From Stygiobacter sp. (GTDB lineage Bacteria; Pseudomonadota; Alphaproteobacteria; Rhodospirillales; Magnetospirillaceae), in NCBI GenBank assembly GCA_006218045.1, contig VBWB01000006.1:1-64000 (forward strand): a DNA stretch of 64,000 bases. Direction: 5' to 3'. Under the pieces are notes generated by a model, which saw only the letters and a list, made by a program, of their open reading frames with translations, was not told the origin of the DNA and did no database searches. The position numbers and the translations under genes were made by a program. The stretch's first letter is position 1; the number at the start of each line of letters is the position of its first letter. Positions 55,183 to 63,073 of this stretch are shown here, one piece after another.

Positions 55183-56532
55183 ATGCGACGCGACCTTTCG
55201 GCCAAGTACGACCTGCGTGTTCCCCGTTACACCTCGTACCCGACGGCGCCGCATTTCCATCCCGGCATCGGCCCGGATCAATACGGCAAATGGCTGGGCC
55301 AGCTTGACCCGGCGACCGAATTGTCGCTGTATCTGCACATCGCCTATTGCGCCGAAATGTGCTGGTTCTGCGGCTGCCACACCAAGATCACCCGCAAATA
55401 CGCCCCCGTCGCCACCTATCTGGAGGCTCTGCTGGCCGAGGTGGATCTGGTGGCCAAGCACCTGCCGGCCAAGATGGCGGCGCGCCACGTGCATTTCGGC
55501 GGCGGCAGCCCGACCATCCTGACCCCCGAGGATTTCGTCCGCACCGTCGAGACCCTGCGCCGGCATTTCATCCTGAAGCCCGACGCCGAAATCGCGGTGG
55601 AACTCGACCCGCGCACGGCGGACGAAACCTATGTCCAGGCCATGGCCAGCGTCGGGGTGACACGCGCCTCCATCGGCGTGCAGGATTTCGACCCCAAGGT
55701 GCAGGAAGCCATCAACCGCATCCAGCCCTATGACGTCACCGCCAATGTCATCGCTTGGCTGCGCCGGCACGGCGTGCCGGAAATCAACCTGGATCTGGTC
55801 TATGGCCTGCCCTATCAGACCGTCGACGGCCTGCTCGACACCATCGACAAGGCCCATGGTTTCAAGCCCCGCCGCATCGCCCTGTTCGGCTATGCCCATG
55901 TGCCGTGGATGAAGAAGCACCAGCGCCTGATCCCGGAAGACGCCCTGCCCGACACCGACACCCGCTGGGACCAGTACGAGTTGGGGACCAAGCGGTTGGA
56001 GGATCTGGGCTATGTGAAGATCGGTCTCGACCATTTCGCCGCCCCCGACGACCCGTTGGCCATCGCGCTCAATGAAAAGCGCCTGCACCGCAATTTCCAG
56101 GGCTACACCACCGACAGCGCCGATGTGCTGATCGGCCTGGGCGCGTCGGGCATCGGCTCGCTGCCCCAGGGCTATGTCGCCAATGTGGGCGAAACCCACC
56201 ATTACCTCGACGCCATCCGTGCCGGTCGGCTGGCCACCTCGCGCGGGGTGGCCATGGATGCGGACGACCATCTGCGCCGTGATCTGATCATGAGCCTGAT
56301 GTGCGATCTGGAACTGGACGTGGACGCGGTCTGCGCCCGCCACAACGCCGATCCGTCGCAATTCGACGATGACTTGGCCAAGCTGGCGCCGATGATGGAG
56401 GACGGGTTGGCCCGATTGAATGGCCGCCACATCGTCATGACCGACGACGGTCGCACCCTGGTGCGCGCCGCCGCCGCCATTTTCGACAAATACCTGAAGA
56501 AAGGCGAACAGCGCCACTCCAAGGCGGTGTGA
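55183..56532 (+). CDS. hemN: Oxygen-independent coproporphyrinogen III dehydrogenase
   Basis: This roughly 449-residue radical SAM enzyme decarboxylates coproporphyrinogen III to protoporphyrinogen IX in anaerobic haem and bacteriochlorophyll synthesis. It has RYTSYPTAPHF near 14, then IAYCAEMCWFCGCH with cluster Cys at about 56, 60 and 63 and the extra Cys 65. GGGSPTIL and DLVYGLPYQT also match HemN, with the C-terminal HemN domain ending near 440. Start ATG 55183 follows GGAAAGAA; TTG 55168 is in frame. It lies next to nitrogen-oxide sensors, consistent with an anaerobic gene set. Confidence 0.95.
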   Translation: MRRDLSAKYDLRVPRYTSYPTAPHFHPGIGPDQYGKWLGQLDPATELSLYLHIAYCAEMCWFCGCHTKITRKYAPVATYLEALLAEVDLVAKHLPAKMAARHVHFGGGSPTILTPEDFVRTVETLRRHFILKPDAEIAVELDPRTADETYVQAMASVGVTRASIGVQDFDPKVQEAINRIQPYDVTANVIAWLRRHGVPEINLDLVYGLPYQTVDGLLDTIDKAHGFKPRRIALFGYAHVPWMKKHQRLIPEDALPDTDTRWDQYELGTKRLEDLGYVKIGLDHFAAPDDPLAIALNEKRLHRNFQGYTTDSADVLIGLGASGIGSLPQGYVANVGETHHYLDAIRAGRLATSRGVAMDADDHLRRDLIMSLMCDLELDVDAVCARHNADPSQFDDDLAKLAPMMEDGLARLNGRHIVMTDDGRTLVRAAAAIFDKYLKKGEQRHSKAV

Positions 56533-56681
56533 TCCCCTACCCGCCCCCACTGCGCGCGGGTGGAAAATCCCCCACCCATGTAATTTAATCCGCCACCCCA
56601 CCCGGGTGTTCCGGCTTTGCGTGTCCCCTGGCATCTTGTGGTCAATAACGCCATCAACAAGATGTCAGAGGAAACGACCAA

Positions 56682-58021
56682 ATGGACCAGTCCAAGCGCT
56701 ATTGCAACCTGGCCCTTAACGAAGCCGAACTGATGGCCCAGGGCCGTCATGTCCTGTGCGCCTATATCTTCAAGCCCAAGGCCGGGTACGAACCCATTGC
56801 CACCGCCGCCCACTTCGCCGCCGAATCCTCGACCGGCACCAATGTGGAGGTGTGCACCACCGACGATTTCACCCGTGGCGTCGATGCTCTGGTCTATGAA
56901 GTGACCGAACAGGCGAACGGCGAATATCTGATGAAGATCGCCTATCCCAACGACCTGTTCGACCGCAACCTGATGGACGGTCGGGCCATGATCGTGTCGT
57001 TCCTGACCCTGACCATCGGCAACAACCAGGGCATGAGCGACATCGAAAACGCCAAGATGCATGATTTCTGGGTGCCGCCGGCGATGCTGCAATTGTTCGA
57101 TGGTCCGGCCATGAACATCGCCGACATGTGGCGGGTGCTGGGCCGGCCCCAAGTCAATGGCGGCATGGTGGTCGGCACCATCATCAAGCCCAAGCTGGGT
57201 CTGCGGCCCAAGCCGTTCGCCGATGCCTGCCACCAGTTCTGGCTGGGCGGCGACTTCATCAAGAAATCCCGCTGGTGGCCGACGCCCTGCGCCGGGCCCA
57301 GGACGAAACCGGCGAGGCCAAGCTGTTCTCCGCCAACATCACCGCCGACGATCCGTTCGAGATGATCAAGCGCGGCGAGATGATCCTGGAAACCTTCGGC
57401 GAAAACGCCAACCGCGTCGCCTTCCTGGTGGACGGCTATGTGGGCGGTCCCAGCGCCATCACCCTGGCCCGGCGTTATTTCCCCGGCCAGTTCCTGCATT
57501 ACCACCGCGCCGGCCACGGCGCCGTCACCTCGAAACAGTCCAAGCGCGGCTATTCTGTGCTGACCCACATGAAGATGGCCCGCCTGCAAGGCGCGTCGGG
57601 CATCCATACCGGCACCATGGGCTATGGCAAGATGGAAGGCGATCGGGACGAGAAGATGGTCGCCTACATGCTGGAACGCGATGTCGCCGATGGCCTTTAC
57701 TTCCGCCAGGACTGGCAGGGCATCAAGGCGACGACGCCGATCATCTCGGGCGGCATGAATGCTTTGCGGCTGCCCGGCTTTTTCGACAATCTCGGCCATT
57801 CCAACGTCATCCAGACCTCGGGCGGCGGTGCCTTCGGCCACAAGGACGGCGGCACGGTGGGGGCGAAATCCCTGCGCCTGGCGCATGAGGCCTGGGTGCG
57901 CGGCGTCGATCTGGTGGATTTCGCCCTCGAACATCCCGAATTGAAGGGCGCCTTTGAAAGCTTCCCCCAGGATGCCGACGCGCTGTACCCGGGCTGGCGC
58001 GACAAACTGAAGGTGCGGTGA
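56682..58021 (+). CDS. cbbM: Form II ribulose-bisphosphate carboxylase; reading frame broken by an internal deletion
   Basis: The first part (227 codons from ATG 56682, AGAGGA upstream) follows R. rubrum RuBisCO almost residue by residue ([58 protein letters not shown]). At GGDFIK (about 57263) the frame shifts. About 46 nt are missing relative to the family segment after FIK, including the metal ligands Asp and Glu of the KNDE motif. The other frame resumes as [20 protein letters not shown] at 57266 and runs to 58021 ([26 protein letters not shown]). Restoring 46 nt gives 461 aa, the normal form II length. As written it cannot make active enzyme; a sequencing error is possible. Confidence 0.92.
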
Positions 58022-58048
58022 CGAAGGGCTGTAAAACGCCTATTTACC

Positions 58049-58136
58049 GTCGTCATTCCCGCGCAGGCGGGAATCCGGAAGGTGCACCACCTTCATGTCC
58101 ACAACTCCTGAACCCCCGCCTGCGCGGGGGTGACGG
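58049..58136. repeat. Dispersed paired-hairpin repeat, copy 2
   Basis: The left hairpin is TTCCCGCGCAGGCGGGAA (58055-58072) within GTCA, and the right hairpin is CCCCCGCCTGCGCGGGGG (about 58113-58130) followed by TGAC. They are joined by a spacer with GGTGCACCACC, as in the copy at 19437-19523. It lies between cbbM and the phosphoribulokinase gene. Confidence 0.75.
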
Positions 58137-58266
58137 CCCAAAGGCCGGCGGACGGTGTTTTTCAGTACCACAAGTAGAGCGACTGAATAAAATGGGGTAA
58201 GGGAAGAGCGGGCGGCTCACAAGCCCGCCCCCTGCTCCGGTCTGGAGAGAGAGGAAGGCCCATATC

Positions 58267-59160
58267 ATGTCCAGGAAGCATCCCATCATCGCCGTCACCG
58301 GGTCATCCGGGGCCGGCACCTCCACCGTCAAGGAAGCCTTTGAACACATGTTCCGGCGCGAAGGCATCAAGCCGGCCATCGTCGAGGGCGACAGCTTCCA
58401 CCGCTATAACCGGGTGGACATGAAGAAGGCCATGGCCGAGGCGGAAAAGACCGGCAACCGCACCTTTTCCCATTTCGGTCCCGACGCCAACCTGTTCGGT
58501 GAACTGGAGGAATTGTTCCAGCGTTATGGCGATAGCGGGCGCGGGCGCCGCCGCTTTTATGTCCATAATGACGAGGAAGCGAGCCGCTTCGCCCAGCACA
58601 ACGTCAAATCGGGCGAGTTCACGCCGTGGGAAAACGTGCCGGAAAACAGCGACCTGCTATTCTATGAAGGCCTGCATGGCTGCATCGTCACCAAGGAAAA
58701 CAACGTCGCCCAACACGCCGACCTGAAAATCGGCGTGGTGCCGGTGCTGAACCTGGAATGGATTCAGAAGATCCACCGCGACACCCATATGCGCGGCTAT
58801 TCGGAAGAAGCGGTGATGGAAACCATCCTGCGCCGCATGCACGATTACGTGCACTTCATCGTGCCGCAATTCAAGCTGACCGACATCAACTTCCAGCGCG
58901 TGCCCATCGTCGACACCTCGGACCCGATCATCGCCCGCGACATCCCGTCCGCCGATGAAAGCCTGGTGGTGATCCGCTTCCGGAAGCCCGACCGCTTCCG
59001 CGTCGACTTCCCCTTCCTGTTGCAGATGATCAAGGATTCGTGGATGAGCCGCCGCAACACCATCGTCGTCCCCGGCGGCAAGATGGGGCTGGCCATGGAA
59101 TTGATCCTTACCCCGATCCTTCGCCGGATCATGGAAGACAGAAAGTCCCTGATGGGCTGA
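58267..59160 (+). CDS. cbbP: Phosphoribulokinase
   Basis: This 297-residue class I (PrkB-type) kinase makes ribulose 1,5-bisphosphate for RuBisCO. It has the P-loop TGSSGAGTST at about 11-20, EGDSFHRYNRVDMKKA near 40-55, DLLFYEGLHGC near 128, VVPVLNLEWIQKIHRD, and GKMGLAMELILTPIL at the C-terminus. Length equals other bacterial octameric PRKs. GAGAGAGGAAGG precedes the ATG. It follows cbbM by 245 bp that hold a repeat element, and the two enzymes are specific to the Calvin cycle. No cbbR is in the window. Confidence 0.96.
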   Translation: MSRKHPIIAVTGSSGAGTSTVKEAFEHMFRREGIKPAIVEGDSFHRYNRVDMKKAMAEAEKTGNRTFSHFGPDANLFGELEELFQRYGDSGRGRRRFYVHNDEEASRFAQHNVKSGEFTPWENVPENSDLLFYEGLHGCIVTKENNVAQHADLKIGVVPVLNLEWIQKIHRDTHMRGYSEEAVMETILRRMHDYVHFIVPQFKLTDINFQRVPIVDTSDPIIARDIPSADESLVVIRFRKPDRFRVDFPFLLQMIKDSWMSRRNTIVVPGGKMGLAMELILTPILRRIMEDRKSLMG

Positions 59161-59194
59161 ACGTCTTCCCCGACCCGACGGGGGAGCCACACTA

Positions 59195-59229
59195 CCGGCG
59201 TCCTGGGCCACCAGGACGCCGGATTTTTA
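59195..59229 (+). terminator. Intrinsic terminator after phosphoribulokinase
   Basis: CCGGCGTCCTGG (59195-59206) pairs with CCAGGACGCCGG (59211-59222) around GCCA, followed by ATTTTTATCC. A perfect 12-bp stem with a U-run lies 35 bp after the stop. Confidence 0.9.
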
Positions 59230-59422
59230 TCCATCGCTTGATAATTTTTTGGGTCGGGGGTATTTTCACTCCCGGTCGGCAGTTCACCAAGGCGTCGCTG
59301 TCCCCCTGGGGGAAGCTAAACCTGCCCCAATCCACGACGGTCACACACTTGTCCTGTGCCGAGTCGTAAGCCAGCGACCAACGACATTTCACCAAGATCG
59401 GCACTCAGACCGAGGATAAGTG

Positions 59423-59968
59423 ATGTCCAGAACCGTATTTCCCCTTGTCGCCAAGGATGTCTCTTTGCTGGCGCGGTCGCTGACGCGTGAGCTTGAGGCC
59501 CGCGAAACCAAGCCCAGTCATGTGGAGATGCTCAACATCCTGGCCCGTTCCGCCGGCTATCGCAATTTCCAGCACCTGCGGGCGGAATCCAACGCCGAAG
59601 ACCGGCTGCAACAGCTTCCCATTCCTCCCGAACCGGTGGAACATGGCCGGGTGCTCAGGGTCAGCCGCCATTTCGACTCGCGGGCGGTATTGCTGCGCTG
59701 GCCGAAGAAGGCCAGCGAACGTCAGCTTTGCCTGTGGGTGTTGTGGTCGATCATCCCATCGGGTCGTTGCTTCAGCGAAGCTGAGGTCAACGATATCCTT
59801 ACCGTCGGCCATGTGTTCGGCGACCATGCGCTGTTGCGCCGGGCCTTGTGCGACAACGACATGATGAGCCGAACCATCGATTGCCGCGAATACCGGCGGC
59901 GGGAACAACGGCCACCGACCGAGGCCCTGGCCCTGATCCGTCATCTGGGCCTGCGCCGGACGCAGTAA
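59423..59968 (+). CDS. DUF2087 domain protein
   Basis: This 181-residue cytoplasmic protein has a C-terminal DUF2087 region (about 95-165) with LLRWPKKASERQLCLWVLW, FSEAEVNDIL and GDHALLRRALCDNDMMSRTIDCREYRR. The N-terminal module (about 8-55, LARSLTRELEARETKPSHVEMLNILARSAGYRNFQHL) resembles the small helical module seen on some glyoxalase-like proteins. DUF2087 is often attached to HTH regulators, but no HTH is evident. Start ATG 59423 (or GTG 59420) follows GAGG. It converges on the hairpin array. Confidence 0.78.
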   Translation: MSRTVFPLVAKDVSLLARSLTRELEARETKPSHVEMLNILARSAGYRNFQHLRAESNAEDRLQQLPIPPEPVEHGRVLRVSRHFDSRAVLLRWPKKASERQLCLWVLWSIIPSGRCFSEAEVNDILTVGHVFGDHALLRRALCDNDMMSRTIDCREYRRREQRPPTEALALIRHLGLRRTQ

Positions 59969-60257
59969 AAGCCGAAAAAAAGGGGGGGAGCCTTGGGGTG
60001 CTCCCCCCCTTTGCTGCCTGCCGCCGGTTCCTTGGGGTTCGGGGACGAAACCGGCGGCGACATGAATGGAGGAAGAACGTTTGGGGGCCGCTCTTCCTCC
60101 TGAAGTTTTCCGCTGCACTGGGGTTCGGGGACGTGACAGGCGGAAAACCCCATGGGCTTGGGGGATGAGAGAGGCCCCGTTGGGGGACGGAACCTCTCTC
60201 GAACGCTTGTTTCCGGCTTTGGGGTTCGGGGACGGACGGAAACAAACGATGGAAACT
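59969..60257 (-). ncRNA. Array of six stem-loops with a shared loop motif; candidate structured RNA or 3' UTR
   Basis: Six successive hairpins have unrelated stems but related loops. H1 59979-59990/60001-60012 (12 bp); H2 60020-60029/60049-60058 (10 bp); H3 60068-60076/60092-60100 (9 bp); H4 60105-60113/60140-60148 (9 bp); H5 60167-60174/60193-60200 (8 bp plus an inner 4 bp); H6 60207-60215/60237-60245 (9 bp). On the minus strand every loop contains CCCCAA, and in H2, H4 and H6 the longer GTCCCCGAACCCCA. H1 is followed on the minus strand by TTTTTTT, making an intrinsic terminator. Minus is therefore the likely strand: either the 3' UTR of the kinase ending at 60258 or a separate small RNA. 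No frame codes the motif consistently. Confidence 0.55.
59974..60012 (-). terminator. Intrinsic terminator closing the hairpin array
   Basis: The perfect 12-bp stem 59979-59990/60001-60012 (seven G:C pairs in a row) is followed on the minus strand by seven T. It should end transcripts coming from the kinase gene or from the hairpin array. Confidence 0.8.
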
Positions 60258-61988
60258 CTATTCGGCGGCCTGTACCTCCCCGTCCACAATGGTCAGGTGC
60301 ATCGGCTTGCGCCGGGGCAGGGAAAAGCTGAAGGTGCTGCCTTCCCCCAAAGTGCTTTCCACCCAGACCTTGCCGCCCATGTGCTCGACCATGCGACGGA
60401 CGATGGCCAGACCGATGCCGGTGCCGCCACCGTCGATACCTTCGAGACGGTGGAAAATCTCAAACAGGCGGATCCGGTCGCGCGGGTCGATCCCAGCGCC
60501 GTTATCGCGCACCGAAAACACCAGGCAATCGCCTTCGCTGCGGGCACCGACATGGATCAGCGGCTTGCGGCTTTCGCAGCGATAGCGGACGGAATTGTCC
60601 AGAAGCTGGGTGAAAATCTCGGCCAGCGCCCGCTCATCGACCAGGGCGGAAGGCAGCGGATCGACCACAACGGTGGCGCCGGCACCGCGTATCTGGTCGG
60701 CGAGCCGATCCATGGCGGTGGACACCGCGGTGGCGACCGCCACCTCGCCGTCACAATCGGGAATCTGATCGACGGCGACGAAGGCTTCCAGATCCTTGAC
60801 CAGCTTGCGCATGCGCTGGGCGCCGTCGACCACGTGGGCGACATAACCGCGTCCTTCGTCGTCAAGGGCCGAAGCCACGTGGCTGGACAGCAACTGGGCA
60901 TAGGCGACCACCCGGCGCAACGGCTCCTGCAAATCGTGGGCGGCGACCTCGGCGATACGTTCCAGATCGGCGACATAACGGCGCAGACGAACCCGGCTGG
61001 CCAGCAATTCCGCCTTTTTCACCGCCAGATCGGCGGCAATGGCTTCCTGGGCGCGAACCATGCGGTAAAGGGCGATCAGGGCGGCGCCCAGGGCCAGGGT
61101 CACGGCGGCACCGATCAAGAGATGCCAAGTGACGGAGCGGTCGTAAACGGCCATGGCCTCGGCCTTCGCCCGCCCGACCAACACCGAAAGCGGCAAATTG
61201 GGCAGCGGACGCAGGCTGATGATACGGTCGATGTCGTCGAGCGGACCATGGCTTTCCAGCGTCGTCGCTTCCTGCCGGCGCACCGCTTCCAAGATGGCGC
61301 CGCCTTGCAGGCTCGTCCCCAGAAAACCACCGCCGCCATGGGAGGCGACACGGACCACGCCGTCAGTGCCGATGACGGCGATGGCGCCGTTTTCGCCCAC
61401 ATCGATGGAACCGTAAATCTCGCCCAGGTAATTGGGGTCGAGGGAAACCACCAGCACGCCGGCGAAATTGCCCTGCCCGTCTTCCAGCCGTCGGGTCAGT
61501 TGGATCGACCACTTGCCCGAAGCTCGCCCCAGCACCGGCTTGCTGATGAACAACTCATCCTTGCGGGCGGCTTTGTGAACGCGGAAATGCTCGCGATCGG
61601 ACAAATCCATGCGGGTGAAACCCAGGACGTTGCTGTCAGCCAGCACGCCGTCGGCGCCGATGCGGGCGATCTGTACCGAAACCCGCTTCAAGATGACATT
61701 GTTGGCCACCGAGCGGTTGAGGTCGAAACGCTCGGGCGCCTGCTGGAACTCGGCCCGCAAATAAAGAAGGGTCTGATCCAGGCCGGCTATGGTACGCTGA
61801 ATGTGTTCGTCGAAGGCACGGGCCAGATTGGCTGTGTCGGCGCGGGTATCGGCAAGGACACGGGTCCGCTCCGAACTCAGGCTGGCATAGATGACCACCC
61901 AGACCATGACCAGCAGCGCCGCGCCAAACCAGGCAACGGCCCGCGCTGCCCGCAATTTCACCGCGCCCACGGGGGTGGCGGCAATCAT
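60258..61988 (-). CDS. Cache-domain sensor histidine kinase
   Basis: This roughly 576-residue inner-membrane kinase (longer frame to 62057) has TM1 at about 16-36 and a periplasmic double-Cache-like sensor (about 45-270, with IARIGADGVLADSNVLG, LSDREHFRVHK and GIAV-type strands). TM2 lies near 283-305, then a coiled coil. HisKA has AEVAAHDLQEPLRRVVAYAQLL (His about 347), the bacteriophytochrome-like type, and HATPase has DNSVRYR, DNGAGID and GTGIGLAIVRRMVEHMGG. ATG 61988 with GGGGGTGG upstream is preferred. It is divergent from an OmpR-type regulator, its possible partner. Confidence 0.9.
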   Translation of the reverse strand: MIAATPVGAVKLRAARAVAWFGAALLVMVWVVIYASLSSERTRVLADTRADTANLARAFDEHIQRTIAGLDQTLLYLRAEFQQAPERFDLNRSVANNVILKRVSVQIARIGADGVLADSNVLGFTRMDLSDREHFRVHKAARKDELFISKPVLGRASGKWSIQLTRRLEDGQGNFAGVLVVSLDPNYLGEIYGSIDVGENGAIAVIGTDGVVRVASHGGGGFLGTSLQGGAILEAVRRQEATTLESHGPLDDIDRIISLRPLPNLPLSVLVGRAKAEAMAVYDRSVTWHLLIGAAVTLALGAALIALYRMVRAQEAIAADLAVKKAELLASRVRLRRYVADLERIAEVAAHDLQEPLRRVVAYAQLLSSHVASALDDEGRGYVAHVVDGAQRMRKLVKDLEAFVAVDQIPDCDGEVAVATAVSTAMDRLADQIRGAGATVVVDPLPSALVDERALAEIFTQLLDNSVRYRCESRKPLIHVGARSEGDCLVFSVRDNGAGIDPRDRIRLFEIFHRLEGIDGGGTGIGLAIVRRMVEHMGGKVWVESTLGEGSTFSFSLPRRKPMHLTIVDGEVQAAE

Positions 61989-62256
61989 CGCCGCCACCCC
62001 CGGGGACGCGGGGCCGCCGCCCAGGTCCAGGCCCTGAAGCCCGGAACCAACGCCCATCCCTGTGCGGCGGCGGCCATCCCGTAAAAGTGGGAAACTGCAC
62101 TGTGGTCAATACGCGTGGACATCGTCACGCTGGACCTCCTCAATTCGTGGGCTTAGTTATAACTGCCCCCTTTCAATGGAATATCGGGTGTGCTTGAATT
62201 CGTGTGAAACACGATGTCAACAACATGTAAATATCCGCAGATAACTTAGGAGAGAC

Positions 62257-62970
62257 ATGGTGAACGGATCGGCCAAAGCGCATGTCCTGATCGTTGAAGA
62301 CGAGCCGGTGACCCGTGCCAAACTGGCCGCGCATCTGATCTCGGAAGGTTTTCAAGTCAGCGAGGCCGCCGACGCCCGCGACATGCGGACCATCGTCTCG
62401 CGCACCATCCCCGACGTGGTTTTGCTGGATATCAATCTGCCGGACGAAAGCGGCCTGATCCTGGCCCGCGACCTCAGGGCCAAATCATCGGTGGGGATCA
62501 TCCTGGTCACCGCCCGCCATGACGAGACCGACCGTATCGTCGGCCTGGAACTGGGCGCCGACGACTACATCACCAAGCCGTTCAACGCCCGCGAACTGGC
62601 GGTACGGGTGCGCAACCTGATCCGGCGCGTCGCCCCCAGCATGGCGGCCGAGCGTCAGGCCAGCGGCGTCTATACCTTTTCCAACTGGAAGCTGGATTGC
62701 GATGCCCGCCAACTGATTTCGCCCGAGGGCGAAGCGGTACGGCTGACCCGGGGCGAGTTCGACGTATTGGCCGCCCTCGCCCGCAATGCCGGACGCGCCC
62801 TGACCCGCGACCAGTTGCTGGACCTGACCCAGCATGACGGCGAAGCGGTGATCGACCGTACCATCGACGTGCTGGTCGGTCGTCTGCGCCGCAAGATCGA
62901 GGCCGATCCCAAGCATCCGGCGATCATCGTCACCGTGCACGGCATCGGCTATCGCCTGGCCGGAAGCTGA
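62257..62970 (+). CDS. OmpR-family response regulator (TorR-like)
   Basis: This 237-residue regulator has a receiver at about 8-122 (acidic residues in LIVEDEPVTRAKL, Asp about 58 in VVLLDINLPDESG, Lys about 107 in YITKPF). The winged-helix DNA-binding domain is at about 140-235 (RLTRGEFDVLAALARNAGRALTRDQLLDL, VTVHGIGYRL). The receiver wording resembles TorR/ArcA regulators. It is flanked by a divergent Cache kinase and a convergent TorS-like hybrid kinase, either of which may phosphorylate it. The upstream spacer (61989-62256) contains the promoters. Confidence 0.92.
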   Translation: MVNGSAKAHVLIVEDEPVTRAKLAAHLISEGFQVSEAADARDMRTIVSRTIPDVVLLDINLPDESGLILARDLRAKSSVGIILVTARHDETDRIVGLELGADDYITKPFNARELAVRVRNLIRRVAPSMAAERQASGVYTFSNWKLDCDARQLISPEGEAVRLTRGEFDVLAALARNAGRALTRDQLLDLTQHDGEAVIDRTIDVLVGRLRRKIEADPKHPAIIVTVHGIGYRLAGS

Positions 62971-63007
62971 TCTTGACAGGCGGCGGAAGAACGCCTGTTT
63001 TTCTTTC

Positions 63008-63031
63008 GTCATGCCCGCGCGGGAGTGACGG
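63008..63031. repeat. Dispersed hairpin repeat, short copy
   Basis: GTCATGCCCGCGCGGGAGTGACGG is a shortened single-hairpin copy of the element at 19437-19523 and 58049-58136. It lies between convergent genes, where it may help end transcription. Confidence 0.55.
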
Positions 63032-63073
63032 GTGTTGCGATGGAACTGTTTCCGATTAAAGGCTCGCAGCCTG

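Noticed and set aside
59799-60245. Minus-strand frame of 148 codons through the hairpin array
   Set aside because: The repeated motif appears in different reading frames (as VPEPQ, TSPNP and RPRTP), so it is not selected as protein. The stems explain the sequence better.
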